Shown here: piece after piece, positions 53,283 to 60,617 of the stretch
How the letters are laid out: the number at the start of each line of letters is the position of its first letter
How positions within the stretch are numbered: position 1 is the stretch's first letter
NCBI GenBank assembly: GCA_023415825.1
Contig: JAEZJF010000026.1
Span: forward strand, 1-64,000
DNA from: Bacillota bacterium
GTDB taxonomy: Bacteria; Bacillota; Clostridia; DSM-8532
Direction of reading: 5' to 3'
DNA length: 64,000 nucleotides
Translations under genes and position numbers: made by a program
Notes under the pieces: generated by a model
Told to the model about the DNA's origin: nothing
The model's input: only the letters and a program-made list of their open reading frames with translations
The model's database searches: none

Positions 53283-54341
53283 ATGGATGGCATTATTGGC
53301 AGGAAAACGCGCAAAATAAAGGTGGGTAATCTTTTTATCGGAGGAGATGCTCCCATCACCATTCAGTCCATGACCAACACTAAAACCAGTGATGTTGGGG
53401 CAACTGTCAAGCAAATCCACGCCCTTGCCGAGGCGGGATGTGATATTGTAAGGGTTGCCGTTCCTGACATGGATGCCGCTCAGGCTGTTTCCGAAATCAA
53501 AAAGCAAATCACAATACCGCTGGTGGCTGATATACACTTTGATTATAAGCTCGCTTTAAAGGCTATGGAGAATGGTGCTGACAAAATACGCATCAATCCG
53601 GGGAATATCGGTTCAAGAGAGCGTGTCAAAGAAGTAGTAGCCATGGCTCAAAGTAAGGGTATTGCTTTACGCATCGGAGTTAACAGCGGCTCCCTTGAAA
53701 AAGACCTTCTCCAAAAATATGGTCATGTTACGGCTGAAGCCCTTGTGGAAAGTGCTCTTGGCCATGTCCGTATATTAGAGGATCTGAATTTCTATGATAC
53801 TGTCATTTCCATTAAATCTTCCGATGTAAGGATGGCGCTTAAAGCCCATCAGTTACTGGCAGAAAGAACGGATTATCCCCTTCATATCGGTATCACTGAG
53901 GCGGGAACCCTCTATCGCGGCACCATTAAATCCGCTGTTGGTATAGGAGCTATACTTCTTTCAGGCATCGGGGATACCATACGGGTTTCTTTAACTGGAG
54001 ATCCAGTGGAAGAGGTAAAAGCCGGAAAAGAGATTTTAAAGGCGTGCGGCCTCAATAGAAAAGGTGTCGTGTTTGTGTCCTGTCCTACCTGCGGACGCAC
54101 TCAAATTAACCTCATCAAAATTGCTGAGGAAGTTGAAAAAGCTTTGGAGAACTGCGATAAGCCCATAAAGGTAGCGGTCATGGGCTGCGTGGTCAATGGA
54201 CCGGGTGAAGCACGTGAAGCTGATATCGGGATAGCAGGAGGAAAGGATTCGGCAGTTATCTTTAAAAAGGGCGAAATTCTGCGTAAGGTTCCCGAAAACC
54301 AAATCGTAGAGGCTTTACTGGAAGAGATTAAAGCGATGTAA
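53283..54341 (+). CDS. ispG: 4-hydroxy-3-methylbut-2-enyl diphosphate synthase (flavodoxin)
   Basis: IspG is a 4Fe-4S enzyme of the MEP pathway that forms HMBPP. The 352-residue protein has the TIM-barrel part with 'ADIHFDYKLALKA' and 'KIRINPGNIGSRERV' and the cluster-binding cysteines in 'SCPTCGRTQIN' and 'VMGCVVNGPGEA'. Its stop overlaps the convergent AsnB-like gene by 14 bases, so no terminator of its own is visible. In many Clostridia polC follows this operon; here it does not. Confidence 0.97.
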   Translation: MDGIIGRKTRKIKVGNLFIGGDAPITIQSMTNTKTSDVGATVKQIHALAEAGCDIVRVAVPDMDAAQAVSEIKKQITIPLVADIHFDYKLALKAMENGADKIRINPGNIGSRERVKEVVAMAQSKGIALRIGVNSGSLEKDLLQKYGHVTAEALVESALGHVRILEDLNFYDTVISIKSSDVRMALKAHQLLAERTDYPLHIGITEAGTLYRGTIKSAVGIGAILLSGIGDTIRVSLTGDPVEEVKAGKEILKACGLNRKGVVFVSCPTCGRTQINLIKIAEEVEKALENCDKPIKVAVMGCVVNGPGEAREADIGIAGGKDSAVIFKKGEILRKVPENQIVEALLEEIKAM

Positions 54342-56157
54342 TGCCGTTTAAGCTCATAAAATGGTTTAGTTGAATAATCCATCCATAAAGCTGGGACCTC
54401 GACGTATAACGCTTGTTGAGGTCTTGTTGCTGTTTCATCATGCTCTCAAGTGTTTTGAGATTCAAGAGATTTTTAACCGGTGAACCCGGATCCAGCACTG
54501 TCTCAAACAGTAAATTTTTAATTTTGGCTTCATAATCGGGGTCCAATGAATGAGGGTAGGGGCTCTTTTTTCTCTCGAGGATATCGGAGGGCAGATAGCC
54601 GCGCATGGCCTCCCTTAATAAGCCTCTATCCCTGTTATTAAGTCTCTTCAGTTCTTGAGGAATATTCCAGAAATATTCGATCAGCCTCACATCGCAAAAA
54701 GGTACTCTGGCCTCCAAGCCAAATGCCATGCTCATACGGTCAAGCCTTTCCAAAAGGCAGGGCAGATTCCAATAGAGGCTGAACCACTGGGCCTCATTTT
54801 CTTTTTTAAGCCGTTTGGTATCGGTTACGAACTTTGGATATTCCGCCAGGGCTTCCTCATAGCATTTTTCAATAAACTCATAGGGCTTGATAAGGTCAAT
54901 AAGATCATTCTTGAAAATAGATATTTTTTCAGCCACATTGGATGTCCAGGGCAAGCGCTTCTTTCCGGAAGCGAAATGCTCCGAATTACGGGTGTTTGCT
55001 CCAAAGACCTCGTCTGAACAATCCCCTGAAAGCATAATACAAAAATCCTTTCGTATTTCACGGCAAAGGAGCAGAAGCGAGCTGTCGTAATCCGGCATGC
55101 CCGGAATACCACGTGCTTCAGAGGCATCAAGAAGAGAATCCAAAAGATCGACCGACGAAAGGATGATGTAGTGATGGCGAGTTCCAGCCCTACGGCAGAC
55201 CCAGCGCACCCATGGTGTGTCGGTGTCTCCGCTTAAGGATCTTTGATGAATATAGCGATTGTTTCTTTCAAAATCAACTGACCAGGTGTTATAGATATTA
55301 CTGTTGAGGAGGGAAGGGTTATCGGCCACAATGGCAGTTATCAGGCTTGAATAGAGCCCTCCGGACAATAGACCGCACAAAGGCGTCGAAGACTGCATTT
55401 GCCGCTTTACAGAGTCAATAACAAGCTCTCGAACTGTTTCCAGAGTCTTTCCCAAATCGTCCTCATGGGCTTGTTTTTCCAGCTTCCAGTAGCGTATATG
55501 CCTGATGCCCTCCCGTGAATAATGTAAAAAGTGGCCGGGTCTGATCTCACTAATACCTTTGATTATAGCACTTCCAGGTGTATGTCGTGGGCTTAAGCAT
55601 ATGAGCTCTCCCAATCCCTCCAGGTTCATTGTGGTACTAAAAAGAGGGTTATGTGTGATACCCTGAATCTCCGATGCAAAAAGCATAGTTCTGCCTGACA
55701 TGCCATAGAACAGAGGTTTTGCACCCAACTGATCACGTGCAAGAATCAGGGTGTCATCCTCCAATATCAGAAGAGCGAAAGCGAAAATACCGTTAAGCTT
55801 CTCAAGAAAGGCTTGCTGCCATTTGGCATAAGCATATATCAAAAGCTCTGAACAAGAAGAGTCAGAACATCGGCAACCCAAGGCTTCAAGCTCCGACAGG
55901 AGCTCTTTCTGGTTATAAAGAATACCGTCCAGAGTTATGATATAGGTTTTTCCTTCAAAAGCAATTTCAGTAACTGAAGGTCCTCCGTTTAAAAGACTTT
56001 CCGAGCCTACCCGTCTCAAAAAGGCTGCGTGAGGTGAAAGAAAGTGCCCTGCACCGTTTGGGCCCCTGGTACGGATAGCATCGGACATGGCACATATGTT
56101 AACGCTTTTAAGCTGAATATCCTCATACGGATTAACCATACCGGCTATTCCGGACAT
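54328..56157 (-). CDS. asparagine synthetase B paralogue lacking key catalytic residues of both domains
   Basis: The 609-residue protein has the AsnB layout: N-terminal glutaminase-like domain and C-terminal synthetase domain. The catalytic Cys of M-C-G-I-A-G is Ser2 (M-S-G-I-A-G, codon TCC). The N-G-E of the glutamine site reads D77-G-I, and S-D-T-E reads S-S-C-S-E (about 100-104). In the synthetase domain the pyrophosphate loop S-G-G-L-D-S-S reads S-G-G-L-Y269-S-S (TAT for GAT). The later 'LDRMSMAFGLEARVPF' and 'LSGDCSDEVFGA' are largely kept, so the fold is intact. Free ammonia use or a non-enzymatic role are possible. ATG 56157 follows GGAGTGGG. Confidence 0.88.
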   Translation of the reverse strand: MSGIAGMVNPYEDIQLKSVNICAMSDAIRTRGPNGAGHFLSPHAAFLRRVGSESLLNGGPSVTEIAFEGKTYIITLDGILYNQKELLSELEALGCRCSDSSCSELLIYAYAKWQQAFLEKLNGIFAFALLILEDDTLILARDQLGAKPLFYGMSGRTMLFASEIQGITHNPLFSTTMNLEGLGELICLSPRHTPGSAIIKGISEIRPGHFLHYSREGIRHIRYWKLEKQAHEDDLGKTLETVRELVIDSVKRQMQSSTPLCGLLSGGLYSSLITAIVADNPSLLNSNIYNTWSVDFERNNRYIHQRSLSGDTDTPWVRWVCRRAGTRHHYIILSSVDLLDSLLDASEARGIPGMPDYDSSLLLLCREIRKDFCIMLSGDCSDEVFGANTRNSEHFASGKKRLPWTSNVAEKISIFKNDLIDLIKPYEFIEKCYEEALAEYPKFVTDTKRLKKENEAQWFSLYWNLPCLLERLDRMSMAFGLEARVPFCDVRLIEYFWNIPQELKRLNNRDRGLLREAMRGYLPSDILERKKSPYPHSLDPDYEAKIKNLLFETVLDPGSPVKNLLNLKTLESMMKQQQDLNKRYTSRSQLYGWIIQLNHFMSLNGITSL

Positions 56158-56298
56158 AAAACCCACTCCAGCAGATGAATACACTCCTATTCTATTCGAG
56201 GCACATGATGGGTGTTACGGGAAATCGGAGAGAGTAAAAGGCTACGTACAAAAGGATTACGGGAAAGGCGACAACATTTTTACGGGCTATAACGTTAT

Positions 56299-56331
56299 TT
56301 GACATAAAACACACATCAAGCCTTTTATAAT
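56299..56331 (+). promoter_or_regulatory. spoIIGA promoter with 21-bp spacer
   Basis: TTGACA (56299-56304) and TATAAT (56326-56331) are both perfect but 21 bases apart. The Bacillus spoIIG promoter also has an unusually long spacer (22 bp) and needs Spo0A~P, so the same mode of control is likely here. Confidence 0.7.
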
Positions 56332-56340
56332 ATGCTTATC

Positions 56341-56404
56341 CAGAAAGTCACGGCGTGACTTTCTGATGCAATTATAGAATTGCATCAGCCTTCAAAAAAG
56401 GCTG
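56341..56404 (+). promoter_or_regulatory. three abutting perfect hairpins in the spoIIGA leader
   Basis: CAGAAAGTCAC/GTGACTTTCTG (56341-56365, loop 3), TGATGCAATT/AATTGCATCA (56364-56387, loop 4) and CAGCCTT/AAGGCTG (56386-56404, loop 5) follow each other, each sharing one or two bases with the next. They begin at about +3 of the transcript. No T tract follows, so they are not ordinary terminators. Confidence 0.8.
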
Positions 56405-56509
56405 GATAACCATAATAGGCTTATCTTTTTCATGGGCCGACTATCATAAAAGCGATGCTTCCTCCATATAAGTTTAAATGGAACACAGAAAAGTGAAGGG
56501 AGATATAGG

Positions 56510-57412
56510 GTGGTTGTATATGCGGATCTCTTGTTTTTTGAAAACTTGCTGGCTAATTGCTTCATTCTTAAGCTTACCAGTGCCATATCAGGGTGTGGAC
56601 TCAAGGTTTTCAAGACCGCACTTGCAGCCTCTATAGGGGCATTATATGCGGTTCTGGCTATTGCGTTCCCCAACACGGTTATATTAACCTCCTCGGTCAC
56701 GAAAATAGCCGTTTCTGTACTGATGGTTATGATAGCCTTTAAGATCAGGACCACATCAGAATTTCTTAGGCGCTGGGGGATGCTGCTGCTCTCCGCTTTT
56801 TTGCTTGCCGGGTGCACCTTCGCATTGTCAAGTGTGCTTGATGGTGGAGTTGTTTCCTATGGGGGCCTCATGTACGTCAGTCCCCAGGGTACCCTAAAGG
56901 CTTTTCTGTTTTCAGCAGGTTTGTGTATCGCGCTGGTAAGGCCTATAGGAAGAATACTATCGGGAAAATCCCTGAGGGAGGGATCTATTATTCCGGTACA
57001 TATCAGACTTGGTGACAAGTCGGTCCGGATCAATGCGCTGGTGGATACCGGAAATTCGCTGGTTGACCCTATTACGGGCTATCCGGTCATGGTGGTGGAG
57101 GCTGACTCGGTAAAAAACATCCTGCCTCCGGAGATTTATGCCTCGGTCATTACCAATAACATGGGAGTGTATGAACAATTGGATCAAGGTGGTGAGAGCT
57201 CATGGCTTAAGCGCATCCATCTTATTCCTTTCAAATCCATCGGAAGAGAGAATGGCATGTTGACCGGTTTCCGTCCGGATCATCTGCGAATAGGCAGAGA
57301 AGGAACGTTTAAAGAAATAAATGATGTTATTGTTGGAATTTGTGGGATCAAGCTTTCCAACAGTGCAAGATATTCAGCTTTAGTGGGGCCTGCCATGTTG
57401 TCAAAAATTTAG
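56510..57412 (+). CDS. spoIIGA: sporulation sigma-E processing peptidase SpoIIGA
   Basis: SpoIIGA is a membrane aspartic protease that removes the pro-sequence of sigma-E in the mother cell. The 300-residue protein has five hydrophobic segments in its first half and the catalytic 'LVDTGNSLVDP' with Asp179 in the second half. The start is GTG 56510, with AGGGAG at proper spacing. The sigE gene follows after 65 bases, the usual order. A sporulation-specific promoter and structured leader precede it. Confidence 0.93.
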   Translation: MVVYADLLFFENLLANCFILKLTSAISGCGLKVFKTALAASIGALYAVLAIAFPNTVILTSSVTKIAVSVLMVMIAFKIRTTSEFLRRWGMLLLSAFLLAGCTFALSSVLDGGVVSYGGLMYVSPQGTLKAFLFSAGLCIALVRPIGRILSGKSLREGSIIPVHIRLGDKSVRINALVDTGNSLVDPITGYPVMVVEADSVKNILPPEIYASVITNNMGVYEQLDQGGESSWLKRIHLIPFKSIGRENGMLTGFRPDHLRIGREGTFKEINDVIVGICGIKLSNSARYSALVGPAMLSKI

Positions 57413-57477
57413 CTTCAAGGAGGGGCCGGTTCAGGAGAAAGGAAATCTTCGCCTGAGCCAAAAAGAAGGGAGACGAT

Positions 57478-58191
57478 ATGATGTTTGAGAAGGTTTTCGG
57501 GTTTATCATAACACTGGTGAAAACTCCGAACCAAGGAACCAATGAGATTTTCTATATCGGTGGCAATGACATTTTGCCCCCACCGCTTCAAGCCAGTGAA
57601 GAAGCTGTACTTTTGGATAATCTGGGGAATGGGGATTTATCGGTAAAGCGTGTCCTTATTGAAAGAAATCTGCGGCTTGTTGTCTATATCGCCCGTAAAT
57701 TTGAGAATACCGGTGTTGATATCGAAGATCTCACCTCCATCGGAACAATAGGCCTTATCAAGGCCATCAATACATATAACCCCGGACGTAATATCAAGCT
57801 GGCCACGTATGCCTCTCGGTGTATAGAAAATGAGATTCTCATGTATCTGCGTAAAAACAGCCGGGCTAGAAGTGAAGTTTCCTTTGAAGAGCCTCTTAAC
57901 GTTGATTGGGACGGAAATGAACTGCTATTATCGGATATTCTTGGTACAGACAGTGACATTATCCAGAGAAACTTGGAAGAGGAGACCGATAAAAAGCTTC
58001 TGGTAAGCGCTATGAACAAGCTCAGTGGCCGTGAAAAGCGTATTATGGAGCTTCGATTCGGCCTGAACAATCATCTTGAAAAGACTCAAAAAGAGGTTGC
58101 CGATATGCTGGGGATCTCCCAATCCTACATATCCCGCCTGGAAAAACGTATATTGGGTCGATTAAAAAGAGAAATATGCAGAATGCTGTGA
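57478..58191 (+). CDS. sigE: RNA polymerase sporulation sigma factor SigE (pro-form)
   Basis: The 237-residue pro-sigma-E directs early mother-cell gene expression. After an N-terminal pro-sequence (about 25-30 residues) come region 2 ('RNLRLVVYIARKFENTGVDIEDLTSIGTIGLIKA' type; the key core is at residues 60-95), and region 4 with 'MLGISQSYISRLEKRI' at the C-terminus. GGGAG precedes ATG 57478. In Bacillus and many Clostridia sigG follows, but here a terminator and a different gene follow. Confidence 0.96.
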   Translation: MMFEKVFGFIITLVKTPNQGTNEIFYIGGNDILPPPLQASEEAVLLDNLGNGDLSVKRVLIERNLRLVVYIARKFENTGVDIEDLTSIGTIGLIKAINTYNPGRNIKLATYASRCIENEILMYLRKNSRARSEVSFEEPLNVDWDGNELLLSDILGTDSDIIQRNLEEETDKKLLVSAMNKLSGREKRIMELRFGLNNHLEKTQKEVADMLGISQSYISRLEKRILGRLKREICRML

Positions 58192-58208
58192 GGATAGATC
58201 TTTTAGGG

Positions 58209-58252
58209 AACCTCCGAAATCCTGGAAAAGCAGGTTTTCGGAGGTTTCTTTA
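58209..58252 (+). terminator. intrinsic terminator of spoIIGA-sigE
   Basis: AACCTCCGAAA (58209-58219) pairs with TTTCGGAGGTT (58236-58246), with an inner CCTG/CAGG extension, followed by TCTTT. Confidence 0.85.
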
Positions 58253-58383
58253 AGAAAATCGGGGATAAAATGACCGATTTTTTTTCTGCTCTTTTTAATG
58301 ATCCAGTATAAGGGAATACTATAAGGGTCATTCCATAGGCGCTAAAGATCAAATTCGGAATTTAAGGCGAGAGGGATTAAGGC

Positions 58384-58412
58384 TTGAAAACATTACCTTG
58401 AAAGATTATAAT
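58384..58412 (+). promoter_or_regulatory. promoter of the DUF4330/polysaccharide genes
   Basis: TTGAAA (58384-58389) and TATAAT (58407-58412) are separated by 17 bases. Transcription starts near 58419, giving a leader of about 150 bases. Confidence 0.8.
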
Positions 58413-58421
58413 AATAAACTA

Positions 58422-58536
58422 GACATGCAATTGCTCGAAGTATTACAAATCGAGCTTGTGGTGCATTGCCGAAGGCATGTCAACTGAGCATCTATATGAT
58501 GCTTAGTAAACTAATTTAAATAGTCAATTGAGCATC
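58422..58536 (+). promoter_or_regulatory. structured leader RNA with competing stems upstream of the DUF4330 gene
   Basis: GACATGC (58422-58428) pairs with GCATGTC (58475-58481) and encloses GCTCGA/TCGAGC (58433-58455) and a TGCC/GGCA hairpin. Next, GAGCATC (58486-58492) pairs with GATGCTT (58498-58504). The element GTCAA[C/T]TGAGCATC recurs at 58523-58536, so GATGCT can pair with either copy. This switch-like design has no match I recognise. No T tract follows. Confidence 0.6.
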
Positions 58537-58567
58537 ACATATCTGTATGGTGAAAAGGAGTTTACAC

Positions 58568-59053
58568 ATGATAGTAGATGAAAAAGGAAAACTTTTTGGG
58601 AAAATCAATTTGCTGGATATTTTGATAGTTGTTATCATCATTGGCGTCATTGTGGCCGTAGCATATAAATTAAACAACTCCAAGGTTATCACACCCTTTA
58701 CGCAAAAAGACAATATTACAACAGTTCTAGTGGCAGACGAGGTTCTTGATGAGGTTGCTAATACCCTTAATGAAGGAGAAAGCGTCAGAGACAGAGTAAC
58801 CGGTGCATCCTTTGGCGTTGTTAAGTCTCTTGTAGTCAACCCCAGCATTTCCTATGCACCCAACTCTGCTGGTGAAGTAGTCAAATCTACAAAAGAGGGG
58901 TATAAATCCGTGGTGATAACAGTTCAGGGAACGGGTGTTTATACGAATTCCGGAGTAACCTTTGGCAATAATGACTATTACATTAATAAACAATATGAAA
59001 TCCGTATTGATAATACAACCATTTATTTCAGAATTCAAAACATGACTAAATAA
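58568..59053 (+). CDS. DUF4330 domain-containing protein
   Basis: The 161-residue protein has a short cytoplasmic N-terminus ('DEKGKLFGKINLLD'), one membrane segment (about 18-38) and an extracellular beta-rich DUF4330 domain. The function is unknown, but it commonly lies near polysaccharide genes. ATG 58568 follows AAAAGGAG; the longer frame from 58547 includes that site. It begins the surface polysaccharide block. Confidence 0.87.
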   Translation: MIVDEKGKLFGKINLLDILIVVIIIGVIVAVAYKLNNSKVITPFTQKDNITTVLVADEVLDEVANTLNEGESVRDRVTGASFGVVKSLVVNPSISYAPNSAGEVVKSTKEGYKSVVITVQGTGVYTNSGVTFGNNDYYINKQYEIRIDNTTIYFRIQNMTK

Positions 59054-59069
59054 TTGAGGAGAATTAATT

Positions 59070-60617
59070 TTGTTCGAAACAAGCTTTTTCATTAATGGTT
59101 TTAATAAGCTCTTTCATGCGCTGTCCGTTGTTTTTCAAAATAGCCTTTTTGGGAAAGCCATTCTGGCTATTTGCTGCGGCTTGAAAAAAGCCTTCGACCG
59201 AAGCTATCTTGTCGGCCTTTTAAGAAAACCCAGCTCCAATCGCTATCATGAAGAAAGCTTGTTTTATAGAGGCTTGGATCAAGTCATCAATTTTGTTCCC
59301 ATGCTCTTAAAAAGGCTTTATAAACGGTTCGAGCCTACGTTTTCCAATAGTCTTTTTTTTAAACTGATAATGATTATCGCTCAAAATGTATCGGTTGTCA
59401 TTGCACTCTTTATGGTTGCGGTGTTTGTCATACCTCATCAAACAGCCCACCTAAAATGGGACAATATGTACTCCGCTATTGCAGCCATCTTCTGTTTTTT
59501 ACTTTTTTTATTAAATACTATGAAGGAAAAGGACCTACGCTTCCAGGTTAAGCCCTTCAGCGTTTTTTTCTATGCTTTTGCGCTCATGGTAGTAGTAGGG
59601 CAGATCTTTTCTGTTGAGCCCAGCCTAAGCTTTCGCTTCTTTGTGTTTTATATGGCTTGTTTCATTTTTGTTTTTCTTATGGTGAGCTCCATCAGAAGCC
59701 GAGATCAATTGTCCACCTTTATCGAGCTCATGCTGGTGGGTGTAAGCATAAGCGGTCTGTATGGCATCTATCAGGGCATCAAAGGCGTACCGATCATTGC
59801 AGCGCAAATCGATTATACCCTTAATGAGGGTGCTCCCGGGAGGATTTATTCAACCTTTGACAATCCTAATAATTTTGCCCAGGTTTTAGCCATGATGCTG
59901 CCCTTTTACGTGGCTGTTTTCTTAAACGCCAAGGGTGTAAAAAAGAAGATCATCTTTGCCCTTGCAGCCCTTCCGCCGCTTATTTCATTGCTGCTAACCT
60001 TGTCGCGCTCCAGTTGGATCGGGCTTGCAGTCGCTGCTTTCGTCTTTTTATTTCTTACAAATAAAAAACTCATTCCCATGTTTATTGTATTGGGTTTGCT
60101 TGCACTTCCCTTTATGCCAAGCTACATCCTGACTAGATTATCCACTATTTTTATGCCCCAGGACACCTCTACCAGTTATCGGTTTGATATTTTTAAAACT
60201 GTGTGGCCAATGATTCAGGATTTTAATTTGTATGGCATAGGGTTGGGAAATGATGTGGTGAGCCAAATCAATCAGAATTATCCCATCTATTCCACAAAGG
60301 TTCCCATACATGCTCACAATCTGTATCTCCAGATCTGGGCCGAGATGGGGTTAATCGCATTAACGGCTTTTATTCTTTTCCTCGGAAAGATTTTCAAAGC
60401 ATGCTTCATAAAAGTTGCCACCTTCCGGACCGATAAGGAAATGTCCTATTATCTGGCCGCAGGTGCAGCTTCTCTGGCCGGGGTATTAGTTACCGCACTA
60501 GCTGAATACGTCTGGTTTTATCCGAGAGTGATGCTTGTTTTCTGGATGGTTGTCGGTTTGGTGCTGGCCGCTCTTTTGATAGCAAAAGACAGCCAGGCAT
60601 CGGAGGTCACGAAGTGA
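59070..60617 (+). CDS. O-antigen ligase/polymerase family protein
   Basis: The 515-residue integral membrane protein has about 12 hydrophobic segments and the Wzy_C/O-antigen ligase domain ('LTLSRSSWIGLAVAAFVF', 'HAHNLYLQIWAEMGLIAL'). Such enzymes polymerise or transfer polysaccharide on the outer membrane face. The start is TTG at 59070, supported by GAGGAGAA. It overlaps the next flippase gene by four bases. Confidence 0.87.
   Translation: MFETSFFINGFNKLFHALSVVFQNSLFGKAILAICCGLKKAFDRSYLVGLLRKPSSNRYHEESLFYRGLDQVINFVPMLLKRLYKRFEPTFSNSLFFKLIMIIAQNVSVVIALFMVAVFVIPHQTAHLKWDNMYSAIAAIFCFLLFLLNTMKEKDLRFQVKPFSVFFYAFALMVVVGQIFSVEPSLSFRFFVFYMACFIFVFLMVSSIRSRDQLSTFIELMLVGVSISGLYGIYQGIKGVPIIAAQIDYTLNEGAPGRIYSTFDNPNNFAQVLAMMLPFYVAVFLNAKGVKKKIIFALAALPPLISLLLTLSRSSWIGLAVAAFVFLFLTNKKLIPMFIVLGLLALPFMPSYILTRLSTIFMPQDTSTSYRFDIFKTVWPMIQDFNLYGIGLGNDVVSQINQNYPIYSTKVPIHAHNLYLQIWAEMGLIALTAFILFLGKIFKACFIKVATFRTDKEMSYYLAAGAASLAGVLVTALAEYVWFYPRVMLVFWMVVGLVLAALLIAKDSQASEVTK

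Larger units (their letters stand above)
56158..56509 (+). other. regulatory intergenic region between the AsnB-like gene and spoIIGA
   Basis: No gene is seen. The region holds the divergent upstream zones of two genes, repeats of TTACGGGAAA at 56214-56223 and 56256-56266, the spoIIGA promoter (56299-56331) and three abutting hairpins (56341-56404). GGCGACA (56267-56273) is a weak match to a Spo0A box on the - strand. Confidence 0.6.

Noticed and set aside
56267..56273. Spo0A box
   Set aside because: Only five of seven core bases match and there is no second box at the expected spacing; kept as a weak candidate only.
56341..56404. CRISPR or terminator explanation for the hairpins before spoIIGA
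   Set aside because: The units are different from each other and no T tract or spacer pattern exists.
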